From positions 1,674,001-1,738,000 of the forward strand of contig NZ_CP150300.1 of NCBI RefSeq assembly GCF_037991315.1: a stretch of 64,000 nucleotides of DNA. The letters run 5' to 3'. This document shows positions 53,027 through 61,286 of this stretch, one piece after another. The notes beneath the pieces were generated by a model that was not told where the DNA came from, made no database searches, and saw only the letters and a list, made by a program, of their open reading frames with translations. Each line of letters begins with the position of its first letter. Positions within the stretch are counted from its first letter, which is position 1. The DNA comes from Paenibacillus sp. FSL H8-0079. GTDB taxonomy: Bacteria > Bacillota > Bacilli > Paenibacillales > Paenibacillaceae. A program made the position numbers and the translations under genes.

Positions 53027-53671
53027 ATGGATCTGAAAACGTACTTGGCAGAATATTTTCCAAACCTGACCTTAGAACCGCCTCTTTTTTATAATGGGGA
53101 TGTTGGAATACGATTCGAACTTGGCAATTCTCTGATGTTTGGAATGAGTACGGAGTATTACATGGAACAAGTTTATCATCGATCACTTGAATTATTTAAG
53201 GCTCTTCATGATCAAGAAGATGAAGTCCTATTAATAACTCAAGCTTATTTGGGAGATAGGCCTAAACACAAAGTGAAAAAATTGAACCTGTACAGAAAAT
53301 ATATCAAGAAGAAAGGGCCGATTAGAGCCTTGAGCCTTGAGATATTTCCAGGTTTGGATTGTGAACCAGATGACATGCAAGATCCAAGAAACACCATGTA
53401 TAGGTACTGGACTAAATGTAGAGTTGAGGACTTGAAATATAATCAGTTAATCAAAGCTATATGTAATCATGATGTTGGAATTAAGCCAAAGATTTATCAT
53501 AGGGTGTATTTTGTTAATATAAGTAAGAAAACGATATTTCATATCTATGATGATAGAGGTTGCGATGTTATTTCAGCATCAAGGGAAGAACTAATGGGTA
53601 TTTATAAAGAATATAACGATTGGATTCTAGATTATGATCGAGAGATAATTAACAATGTATTTCTAGGATAA
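53027..53671 (+). CDS. DUF3885-domain protein
   Basis: A 214-residue protein; the C-terminal block RVYFVNISKKTIFHIYDDRG followed by CDVIS and WILDYDRE is typical of DUF3885, a family of unknown function often scattered in Bacilli near immunity-type genes. GGAGG precedes the ATG. Monocistronic. Confidence 0.75.
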   Translation: MDLKTYLAEYFPNLTLEPPLFYNGDVGIRFELGNSLMFGMSTEYYMEQVYHRSLELFKALHDQEDEVLLITQAYLGDRPKHKVKKLNLYRKYIKKKGPIRALSLEIFPGLDCEPDDMQDPRNTMYRYWTKCRVEDLKYNQLIKAICNHDVGIKPKIYHRVYFVNISKKTIFHIYDDRGCDVISASREELMGIYKEYNDWILDYDREIINNVFLG

Positions 53672-53765
53672 TGCGGGAAAAACCTGAAATTTAATCGAAC
53701 ATAATTCCTAATGGAATGCATGGTCGATGAACCAAGACCGTGTTCAGATGTAAGGAGTAAGGATT

Positions 53766-54245
53766 ATGGATAAAAAAGAAAAGAATTTTATTATTGCTAT
53801 AATTGTACTTGCTGTAGTTGTACTGGGGACTATATGGTACCTAAAAGTGGGATATTTATTAAGGAAACCAGAGATGCCCGAGGCAAAAATTGCAATTCAG
53901 ACCCAAATGGTCGATGGTGGTGCGATTAGTTTACGAAATGCTGATTACACGGAAAATCAAATCAAGGTTGGATATGAAGTGAAAGGGTTTAGTTTGATGG
54001 AGTATAACATTTCTTGTGAGCTTTATCGTGACGGGAATTTGATTTCAACTTCTGGCTCAACAGGTGGCGGTTTGATAGAACTGGACGAAAAGCATTATTA
54101 CTTCATTGGTAGTGAGAATATAACTCAAATGAATCTGCCTGAATCTATACATCTAAACGTGGAGATTAAAGTGATACCCAATGATTTTAGACAAAAATCG
54201 ATAACTTCATCCTTTGACGTAAGCCTTGATAAAGAAGTGCAATAG
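53766..54245 (+). CDS. Membrane-anchored hypothetical protein
   Basis: A 159-residue protein: short basic start, one membrane helix (about 8-28), then an extracytoplasmic beta-rich domain with repeated VGYEVKGFSLMEYNISCELY-like strands. No family recognised. AAGGAG precedes the ATG. Convergent with the next gene. Confidence 0.65.
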   Translation: MDKKEKNFIIAIIVLAVVVLGTIWYLKVGYLLRKPEMPEAKIAIQTQMVDGGAISLRNADYTENQIKVGYEVKGFSLMEYNISCELYRDGNLISTSGSTGGGLIELDEKHYYFIGSENITQMNLPESIHLNVEIKVIPNDFRQKSITSSFDVSLDKEVQ

Positions 54246-54315
54246 ATAGAAGAGGGCAGCTATTCCCGGTGATTCAGACAACTGTTAGAGGGATGATTGT
54301 TGTATGGTGAATGCC

Positions 54316-54921
54316 TCAATTCAAATGGTACTTCTTCATGACAGAGTTACGGAAAGTTTCGTATTCTGATAACGCTTGTGCAGTGGAGGATTGAGGTACA
54401 CTATATTGACTTATCCCTTCAAGGCTGAATTTGCCTAAGTTATCATTAATTAATCCATAATCACCAAAGGAGTTTTTCATCAAGAAGAGCACACTTTTAT
54501 CACCTTTCTGCAGTTCTACATAGTCATTAACTGTGTACTTGACGTCTCCTTCCAGGCTGACGGGTTCAATGATTGTTAATTCGTTCTGATCAGTAGGAAA
54601 ATCGTTCGGTTGCTTTAATATCTTTTCAATCTTGATGTTTGTATTGGTGTGAAAGGATTGCATAGTCCCATCATCAAATGCAGTAATAACATGCTCTCGA
54701 TCTCTGACATCTGCTGTGGCATAACCAATGACGATCAGTTCAGCGAACGCATCCAGCTTATCAATTTTATGAAATGTTAAGGAGTTGGACGAAAGGTTGA
54801 CGACTTTATGAATGGCTACGTCCGGTTTCGATTGACCATTTACGTAAGCGATTGCACCAGAGAAGATAGCCGATAAGATTAATACAGAGACTAGTACAAC
54901 CTTCCTTTTGAAAAAAGACAT
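54316..54921 (-). CDS. Hypothetical protein with signal anchor
   Basis: About 201 residues. An N-terminal hydrophobic segment (VVLVSVLILSAIFSGAIAYV) is followed by an extracytoplasmic domain containing ELIVIGYATADVRDREHVIT and LQKGDKSVLFLMKNSFGDYG, the latter a phrase common in small Bacillus lipoprotein-like sensors. ATG at 54921 follows GGAGAGG; the frame upstream to 54984 has no ribosome site. Confidence 0.65.
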   Translation of the reverse strand: MSFFKRKVVLVSVLILSAIFSGAIAYVNGQSKPDVAIHKVVNLSSNSLTFHKIDKLDAFAELIVIGYATADVRDREHVITAFDDGTMQSFHTNTNIKIEKILKQPNDFPTDQNELTIIEPVSLEGDVKYTVNDYVELQKGDKSVLFLMKNSFGDYGLINDNLGKFSLEGISQYSVPQSSTAQALSEYETFRNSVMKKYHLN

Positions 54922-55152
54922 GATATCATCCTCTCCGTTAGATTTAGTATTTTGAAAGTATTTTGCTTCATTTCTACTATACACATATCTGATAATTATT
55001 GTGAATTAATAATATAAACCTAATAGAATATCACTATTAAATTTAACATCGAAAATATAGTGGAACCAATGAAAAGGTGGGAACGCTTGTACGTAGGAAT
55101 GGTTACAGATAAAATATATACATAATTAAAACTTGAAGGAGAATGATTCCCA

Positions 55153-55503
55153 ATGACGTTACTAAACTTATTTCATGAAAAACCAACCAAACTATGGAGC
55201 GAAAGAATGATTGAAGGCGGAGATGAGATTTTTACGGAAGAGAGATTACTCATGTCTGACAAAGCCTTGGATAACTTTTTAAACCAGTTAATAACATTAC
55301 AAGAAACGAAACATCCTGAGCATATTATGAAAGCTGTAGAAGAAGTTGTGGTTACATTTAATGAGATGAATGAGGAAAATGGCTATTTCATTGAAACGAT
55401 GGAACGTGAAGAATTGGCCGATTTTATCGACAAGGCAGCTAGGCTTGCTGGATTAGACATTGAGGACGATGAAGATATTACGGAAGAATGGAGAGAGTGG
55501 TAA
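55153..55503 (+). CDS. Small acidic hypothetical protein
   Basis: A 116-residue acidic, helical protein with no membrane segment; ends DIEDDEDITEEWREW. No family was recognised. GAAGGAGAATG precedes the ATG. Codon use is ordinary. Confidence 0.6.
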   Translation: MTLLNLFHEKPTKLWSERMIEGGDEIFTEERLLMSDKALDNFLNQLITLQETKHPEHIMKAVEEVVVTFNEMNEENGYFIETMEREELADFIDKAARLAGLDIEDDEDITEEWREW

Positions 55504-55548
55504 TTCAGTTGAATTGTAGCAATAATTTTAATTATAAGGGTGATAGAT

Positions 55549-56144
55549 ATGGAACGAGGACTCATTATATTTTTGAACGGAACGTCAAGTTCGGGGAAGA
55601 CGAGCATCGCGATGGAAATGAAAAATCAGGGAGAGGTTCCGTTTCACCATCTATCTGTAGATCAATTTCTTCATAATTATGATCAGTTTATCGACAATAC
55701 ATATCCAGATATGAAACCAACAAGAGAAGTGGAACACCATGTGATGACAGATATCCTGTTCGACCCATCAATTCGTTGTACTGTGCAACCATTAAGCTGT
55801 TTTCGGAAATGAGTTTGAATGTCATCGTGGATACGCTGATCAGCAATGACAAGTGGTTTAACGATTTTTATAATTTACTATCGGATTATCCGATATTGTT
55901 TGTAGGCGTGCATTGCTCCAAAGAAGAACTCACCAGAAGAGAGCAGAGCAGGGGAGATCGCGAGATTGGACTGGCCCATTCCCAGTTCGACTACATATAC
56001 TCCTATGATGAATATGATCTGGAAGTGAATACGGAAGAACTCAGTTCAGCTGCATGTGCGGAAAAGATACTAAGTTATATGAAGTCCGAAAAGGAATACT
56101 CGGCATTTAAGAAGTTAAGCAGAAGAGAGGTAAAAACATCGTAA
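55549..56144 (+). pseudogene. Frameshifted chloramphenicol phosphotransferase-like gene
   Basis: The first frame encodes GLIIFLNGTSSSGKTSIAME, a P-loop kinase start typical of chloramphenicol 3-O-phosphotransferase-like proteins, and is lost near 55780-55800. The second frame continues naturally with TIKLFSEMSLNVIVDTLIS, HCSKEELTRREQSRGDREIG and HSQFDYIY, all expected of the family. One frameshift around DPSIRCT/CATIKLF explains both. ATG at 55549 behind AAGGG. Either a real pseudogene or a sequencing error. Confidence 0.75.
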
Positions 56145-56149
56145 AAGAA

Positions 56150-56455
56150 ATGAATTTAAGACCAAGGCTGGTAAGCTGGCGTTTTGATGATGAGGTAAGA
56201 TCGGATAACTTGGAAGAATGGAATTGGATAGAGATCACGATAGTTTTTACAGATGGTTCCAGACGATGGAGCATCTTATATACACCAGAACGTTTGCTAA
56301 ATAACTTGTCTCGACCGGACATAGACCCACCAGGTCTTCATATGCAGCAACTGATTGTTGTTAGAAGCTATGAAGTGGATGACATTGAGAGAGTGCTGAA
56401 CGTTTTTGATGAAGAAGATAAATTGATCGAGGCATCAAGGGAATATCCAGAGTAG
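56150..56455 (+). CDS. Hypothetical protein
   Basis: A 101-residue acidic protein with alternating strands (EWNWIEITIVFTDGSRRWSI) and a C-terminal helix. No family recognised and no strong ribosome site at the ATG, five bases after the preceding pseudogene's stop, so coupling is possible. Confidence 0.55.
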   Translation: MNLRPRLVSWRFDDEVRSDNLEEWNWIEITIVFTDGSRRWSILYTPERLLNNLSRPDIDPPGLHMQQLIVVRSYEVDDIERVLNVFDEEDKLIEASREYPE

Positions 56456-56525
56456 CTTCGAAATGATGAGTTCTATATCAGATGTGTTAATACATGTTTA
56501 TGTTTTATGTCTTGAAAAGAAGATT

Positions 56526-56577
56526 GGAAGGTTGTCTGATCTCTATGGAGTAGAGAAGGACCTTCCTATTTGTTTTT
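56526..56577 (+). terminator. Terminator of the GGAAGG/CCTTCC family
   Basis: GGAAGG (56526-56531) pairs with CCTTCC (56561-56566) around an inner CTCTA/TAGAG stem, followed by TATTTGTTTTT. Closely related to 36741 and 63144. Confidence 0.75.
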
Positions 56578-56607
56578 AAACCTTTGGTGTACAAGGGGGA
56601 GAACGTT

Positions 56608-56886
56608 ATGAATCCCGAAGATCATATTCAACAAATGTTACAGGCGATCATTAAAAAAACACAATCCATCATCAACGATACTGGTAAACAATCCTTCGGC
56701 TCTTTGGCGTATTTCATGGAGCACATGATAGCCTACCGGGATGAACAGCAATACATGTCTAACGAGTGGCATATCCGCACACCGCGCTGGCTAGGGGAGT
56801 ATGGAAATACGCCGGAGGAAGAAGAGCTTCTTTCAGACATTTACCGATTGCAAGCGTACATTGCAGAAAAGTTAAAGGGCGGATAA
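56608..56886 (+). CDS. Small hypothetical protein
   Basis: Ninety-two residues, helical, soluble (SIINDTGKQSFGSLAYFMEH; C-terminal LLSDIYRLQAYIAEKLKGG). GGGGGAG precedes the ATG at 56608. No family recognised. It lies just upstream of the Fur-regulated siderophore genes but ends before their promoter. Confidence 0.55.
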   Translation: MNPEDHIQQMLQAIIKKTQSIINDTGKQSFGSLAYFMEHMIAYRDEQQYMSNEWHIRTPRWLGEYGNTPEEEELLSDIYRLQAYIAEKLKGG

Positions 56887-56958
56887 GCAGCTCGCGATGT
56901 CGCATTAGTCCGGCTGAAATGTCGCAAAAGTACATGGTAACACGATACGAAGATCGTA

Positions 56959-56964
56959 TATACT
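56959..56964 (+). promoter_or_regulatory. Candidate -10 element of the siderophore operon
   Basis: TATACT at 56959-56964 places the start site just before or inside the Fur box that follows. No good -35 hexamer is seen 17 bases upstream. Confidence 0.4.
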
Positions 56965-56977
56965 CTCTTTATGTTTC

Positions 56978-56996
56978 GATAATGAAAATCATTATC
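56978..56996 (+). promoter_or_regulatory. Fur box
   Basis: GATAATGAAAATCATTATC differs from the classical 19-bp Fur box at a single central base. It lies 28 bases before the binding-protein start, so iron-bound Fur should repress the three-gene siderophore module. Confidence 0.9.
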
Positions 56997-57023
56997 ACCA
57001 GTATACATAAGGGGGATTTACAA

Positions 57024-58064
57024 ATGAAACAAGGAACAAAGGGGCAAACGGCTGGTAACAAAGCCTACACTGCTCACAAATCACGATTACTCATGGGCTT
57101 GATGATGGCCCTTATTCTAGTCCTGACGGCTTGCGGTGCCGCAACAGGTACAGATAGTGGTAAGCAATCTGCTGCAACGCCAGCGGAGACACCTGCGAAT
57201 GCGGAAACGCAGACGGAAGGAGCTTTTCCCGTAACGATCAAGGGTATGAAGGGTGACATCACTCTAAACGAAAAACCACAGAAAATTGCAGTGCTGGATG
57301 TTAAGTTTCTGGATCAAATGTTAGCCGTTGGCGAGAAGCCAGCAGGTAGTGTTATCGCTGGAGGTAACACTGATTTTCCAGAATACTTAGGCGATCAACC
57401 GAGTGATGTACAGGTTCTGGGTACACGGGATGAGCCTAACCTGGAAGCGATTGTTGCACTCGACCCGGATCTGATCATCATGACCGACTTCCAGGAGAAA
57501 CAGTATGAGAGTGTAAGCAAAATTGCACCTACCCTGGTACTCGATTTCTACGAAGACTGGCGTGATACGTTAGCCACGGTTGCTAAAATTACAGACAAGC
57601 AGGACGAGGCAGAGAAAGTGCGCACAGCCTATGAGGAAAAAGTTGCTGGCCTGAAGGCACAGCTGACAGAGAAAATGGGAGATGAGACAGTCGCTCTGAT
57701 TCGTCCGCGTAAAGAAGGTATCCGTGTCCATGGCATCGAGCACCGCACAGGCGGCATTTTGTATAATGATTTGGGCTTAAACATGCCTGAACTCGTAAAA
57801 GAGATCAAGGATGATACCTCTGTTGAAATCTCGATGGAAAAAGTCCCTGATATTAAGGCAGATCGTTATTTTGTGCTGTCGGATGAGCTGTTTGCAGCAG
57901 AGGCAGAGGCTATGTTGACTAATCCAGTGTGGAAGTCCCTCGATGCTGTGAAAAATAACCTCACGTATGACGTAAACTCAACTCTGTGGATCGCTTATTA
58001 CGGACCGCTTGCGATTAATCTGATTGTAGATCAGGCATCGGAAGCCCTGCTCGGATCGAACTAA
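57024..58064 (+). CDS. Ferric-siderophore ABC transporter binding lipoprotein
   Basis: A 346-residue family 8 (FecB/FhuD-like) solute-binding protein: signal peptide with lipobox LTAC, then PQKIAVLDVKFLDQMLAVGE, VGTR-type loop (QVLGTRDEPNLEAIVALDPD) and a C-terminal STLWIAYYGPLAINLIVDQ. Captures an iron-siderophore outside the membrane. The ATG at 57024 follows AGGGGG directly after the Fur box. Next to it lie a reductase and a regulator with a paralogous binding domain, but no permease or ATPase. Confidence 0.88.
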   Translation: MKQGTKGQTAGNKAYTAHKSRLLMGLMMALILVLTACGAATGTDSGKQSAATPAETPANAETQTEGAFPVTIKGMKGDITLNEKPQKIAVLDVKFLDQMLAVGEKPAGSVIAGGNTDFPEYLGDQPSDVQVLGTRDEPNLEAIVALDPDLIIMTDFQEKQYESVSKIAPTLVLDFYEDWRDTLATVAKITDKQDEAEKVRTAYEEKVAGLKAQLTEKMGDETVALIRPRKEGIRVHGIEHRTGGILYNDLGLNMPELVKEIKDDTSVEISMEKVPDIKADRYFVLSDELFAAEAEAMLTNPVWKSLDAVKNNLTYDVNSTLWIAYYGPLAINLIVDQASEALLGSN

Positions 58065-58065
58065 T

Positions 58066-58842
58066 ATGAACCCATATCTCTCGACAGACTTATGGAAAGA
58101 GACGGTAGAGGATCATTCGATTTTGCTTGGTGAGCCGCCTGAACATAGTGTCCGTACCATTGCTTTGAGTGAGTTGCATGACGAAGAGGCGTGTCGAGAG
58201 TATATCAGCTGGTTTCAGAACTATATCGATGCGCCTGACATGAAAGTCGCAGCCTCCATGTTAGCCAAGCGGCTTGGCTATCTATGGACGGCTCCGCTGG
58301 TGACCGCGATGACTTTTCATCATCAGCATGTTTCGTTTCAGCTGGAGAACAGCTTTCTCTATCATCCGGCGCTCTCAGATCATGAGGGCGGCACACGATT
58401 TCCTTTTCTAGCGGTGAATGGGCTTCAGGCTGAAGAACTGACTGGAGACAGGATCGTATGGCGGGAAAAGGCAGTCCAGAGCATGTTTGCGGTACAGCTT
58501 ACACCTCTGTTAAAGACACTTGCTGCGATTGCGCCTCTTTCGATGAGTATTCTCTGGGAGAATATCATGGTACGTATCGGCCGACTATTCGCTCCTGATG
58601 AAGCCGAGACAGAGCAGGAAAGTAAGATCATTCGAGAGGACTTCTCCTATCTGACGCAGGTGGCATCCGGGGAAGTGTTTGGTGAGAGGAAGAATCCGTT
58701 AACCCGCTTCACCGATTGTAAGGATAATGTACATGTTGCCAAAAGCGAGCGAATTACCTGTTGTTTCTATTATCAGATGTCAGGCGAATATTGTCTCAAA
58801 TGTCCGAAAATTGACAATGAGAAAGAATCTCAACTAAAATGA
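58066..58842 (+). CDS. FhuF-like ferric-siderophore reductase
   Basis: A 258-residue protein with the C-terminal cysteine motif of FhuF-type 2Fe-2S proteins: ITCCFYYQMSGEYCLKCPK (C-C-x10-C-x2-C). These proteins reduce ferric siderophores in the cytoplasm to release iron. The start is one base after the preceding stop, implying translational coupling under the same Fur box. Confidence 0.82.
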   Translation: MNPYLSTDLWKETVEDHSILLGEPPEHSVRTIALSELHDEEACREYISWFQNYIDAPDMKVAASMLAKRLGYLWTAPLVTAMTFHHQHVSFQLENSFLYHPALSDHEGGTRFPFLAVNGLQAEELTGDRIVWREKAVQSMFAVQLTPLLKTLAAIAPLSMSILWENIMVRIGRLFAPDEAETEQESKIIREDFSYLTQVASGEVFGERKNPLTRFTDCKDNVHVAKSERITCCFYYQMSGEYCLKCPKIDNEKESQLK

Positions 58843-58887
58843 CAACAGCAAGAATTTTACCTTTGCGATTGTCAGGAGATGAGAGAA

Positions 58888-60609
58888 ATGTCGCTGCAAG
58901 AACAGACAAGTCTATGGAGTGATACAACGATCAAGATGCTTGACGGGTATAGCGGTACTTTGCAGACAGGCAGCGTTTTACACGAAACGGATTTAACTTC
59001 AAATGTGCTGCTGTTGGCATATGGAGGCGAAGGGGAGCTTGCAATGGATGGCGAGGGTTGCCACATTGGAGCTTCTTTTGCCTGTCATGTGGTGAAGGGA
59101 TCATCCTTTACGCTGACGGCCAGATCAGAGGACATTCATTATATTGTCATTATGTACAAGGCTTCTTCCATAGAGGGAGCTTCCCTTGTTGTACCTTCAT
59201 ATCGCAAGCATCCGCTGCGCAGGTCATTTGTTCAAAACTCGGCAACCCATGCGGAATGGATCGAAAACGCCGAAAAAATCGTTGCCAAATGGCGACGCGG
59301 TGAAGGACTGGAACGTTTCTATGCCAACGCTTTGCTCCAAGGAATGATCTACGAGCTGATCATGGAGTATGAACGTGGTCAAGGGGGAGCGGAGTCCGAC
59401 ATGGTGGATGTAGTCGCTTCTTATATCACATCGCACTATCGTCAAAACTTGGAGCTAAAAGAGCTGGCAGCTCTGGCGGGCTGTAGTGTAAGACAGCTGC
59501 AGCGACGATTCAAACAAGAGAAGCAGCTTGGACCGATGGAATACGTCATTCAGCTGCGTATGGAAAGTGCCTCACGCATGTTGTGTCATACGGATGCTTC
59601 CATCGGTGAAATTGCGGACAAAATGGGCTATCGCGATATGTATTACTTCAGCAGAGCATTTAAAAAATATAATGGCGTCCCACCGCTACATTACCGGCAT
59701 GCCGCCGCTTCGAGAAGAGATGCAGACTATGCGAATGCTTTGCTGCAAAATCGCACAGCTTCTTCCTATGAATCAGCAGAAGGCCCGGTCATCTGCCATA
59801 TGCGCGGGGAGTACACCGTCACCGAAATACCACAGCGTATCGCTGTCCTCGATGTGCAATATGCTGATCATTTGCTTGCACTGGGCTTGTCTCCGGTAGG
59901 AAGTGTCGGACTAGGAAGTACCGTGTTAACGTTCCCTCAATCACTCCGGGCAGGACTCCAGCATACAGCATTACTTGGTACGTATGAATACCCCGATCTC
60001 CCGGCGGTAGAGCGACTTGCGCCGGATCTGATTATTTGCACCGAGGTGCATGATCAGCATCATGAACGGTTAAGCCAGATCGCTCCAGTGCTCATGTTCA
60101 AGCGTAATGAAAACTGGCAGACCATCCTGAGTCTATTCGGTGAACTGACAGGCAAGCGAGCAAAGGCCAAGCAGATTATCGCGAATTATCATCGCCGAAC
60201 AGCTTTGCTGTCCGAGGAATTGTCCTCTGTACTGGCAGGAAAAAGTGTGGCATTGATACGTCCACTGGATTCCCTCGTGCGCGTCCATTCTGCTGCTCAT
60301 CGCACAGGCGCTGTGCTGTACCGGGATCTGGGTCTGCCCGTTCCGTTATTTGTTGCAGATACCACCGACACGGCCTATCATATCTCGGTTGAGAGATTAC
60401 CGGCAGTACAAGCTAGCCACTACTTTTTGCTGAGTAATGAGCTTATGCAGGATGGGATATCTGCGACAGAGACGAGGGTTTTGGAAATGCTGGATGGGAG
60501 CGAGCAACAGTGTGTACATTCTGTTGATGCTGCAACATGGATCGGCTGTTATGGGCCGATAGGTGTTAAGGGGATTGTGGATCAGATCGAGCAGGCGTTG
60601 TTGGGATGA
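58888..60609 (+). CDS. AraC-family activator fused to a siderophore-binding domain (Btr-like)
   Basis: A 573-residue protein. An N-terminal cupin-like region, then the AraC helix-turn-helix pair (about residues 175-275; LELKELAALAGCSVRQLQRR, FSRAFKKYNGVPPLHYR), then a complete FecB-like periplasmic-type binding domain (about 300-573). Same architecture as Bacillus subtilis Btr/YbbB, which binds the siderophore in the cytoplasm and activates its uptake genes. The binding domain is a paralogue of the upstream transport protein (PQRIAVLDVQYADHLLALGL). ATG 58888 rather than 58879, which overlaps the AGGAG site. Confidence 0.9.
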   Translation: MSLQEQTSLWSDTTIKMLDGYSGTLQTGSVLHETDLTSNVLLLAYGGEGELAMDGEGCHIGASFACHVVKGSSFTLTARSEDIHYIVIMYKASSIEGASLVVPSYRKHPLRRSFVQNSATHAEWIENAEKIVAKWRRGEGLERFYANALLQGMIYELIMEYERGQGGAESDMVDVVASYITSHYRQNLELKELAALAGCSVRQLQRRFKQEKQLGPMEYVIQLRMESASRMLCHTDASIGEIADKMGYRDMYYFSRAFKKYNGVPPLHYRHAAASRRDADYANALLQNRTASSYESAEGPVICHMRGEYTVTEIPQRIAVLDVQYADHLLALGLSPVGSVGLGSTVLTFPQSLRAGLQHTALLGTYEYPDLPAVERLAPDLIICTEVHDQHHERLSQIAPVLMFKRNENWQTILSLFGELTGKRAKAKQIIANYHRRTALLSEELSSVLAGKSVALIRPLDSLVRVHSAAHRTGAVLYRDLGLPVPLFVADTTDTAYHISVERLPAVQASHYFLLSNELMQDGISATETRVLEMLDGSEQQCVHSVDAATWIGCYGPIGVKGIVDQIEQALLG

Positions 60610-60640
60610 GAGGGAGTTCTGATATGACTCCCTCTATTTC
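60609..60640 (+). terminator. Terminator of the siderophore module
   Basis: AGAGGGAGT (60609-60617) and ACTCCCTCT (60627-60635) form a perfect 9-bp stem overlapping the regulator's stop codon; the T-tract is weak (ATTTCT). Confidence 0.65.
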
Positions 60641-60862
60641 TGTATATTCAGAATTCATCGAATTAGTGGATAACTTCTTAAAACAGAGGTGTATCTTAAC
60701 TTAAGAACACAATCATTCTATTATGTAGGTCGCATTTGTTTCTTCATATTATTGTTACGAAGAACGTTGACAGAAGTAATTGACGAAAGATACAATCCAT
60801 ATATTCCCTATAGTTTCAAATTGTTTATATAGATTGATCGTTTTGAAAATAACTTCAACTCT

Positions 60863-61183
60863 CTATTTGGAATTTGATTTTTTGGATATACCTTCAGGAA
60901 GAGATAGTGTCTTAATACTTAAAGGATCGTAGTTCACGAAAACAAATACCTTCTTTTTCTTATCGCCTTCAATGTAGCCATGGAGGCCTAACGACTTGGC
61001 TAGATCGGGAGGAGAGAATTTATACTCCGTAAAACGAACGCTTACACCGTATTTTTCAAGAACATAATTTGCAGCGAACTTCTCGGCGGAGGATACAATC
61101 ATCTTTTCCTCTTCGGAGGCACATGCTCCAAGCAAGAGAGATGAGATAATTAAGATTACAAACAGGAAGAAAGGTTTTCTCAA
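60863..61183 (-). CDS. Small lipoprotein, possible immunity protein
   Basis: A 106-residue precursor with signal peptide and lipobox LLGAC (Cys about 21), then a small acidic/basic domain (AANYVLEKYGVSVRFTEYKF, FVFVNYDPLS). TTG at 61183 behind GAGGTG is preferred to ATG at 61204. Divergent from a lipase-like gene 104 bp away. Staphylococcal type VII lipase loci encode immunity lipoproteins beside the lipase; the resemblance of layout is the only basis for a similar role here. Confidence 0.7.
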   Translation of the reverse strand: MRKPFFLFVILIISSLLLGACASEEEKMIVSSAEKFAANYVLEKYGVSVRFTEYKFSPPDLAKSLGLHGYIEGDKKKKVFVFVNYDPLSIKTLSLPEGISKKSNSK

Positions 61184-61286
61184 AAGGGACACCTCTACTT
61201 TCATAGACTGGTATTAATATACTATAAAGATTGAATTATCACTAGTTTACATAATCATATTGAAATGTTCAATTCAGGAGGTATTT

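Noticed and set aside
53690..53760. Possible attC-like site (AACATAATTCC with a GGTC/GACC hairpin)
   Set aside because: It lacks a GTTRRRY half and a matching cassette start, so the resemblance is probably chance.
54271..54290. GTTAGAGG as a possible cassette boundary
   Set aside because: No CCTCTAAC partner and no palindromic arms nearby.
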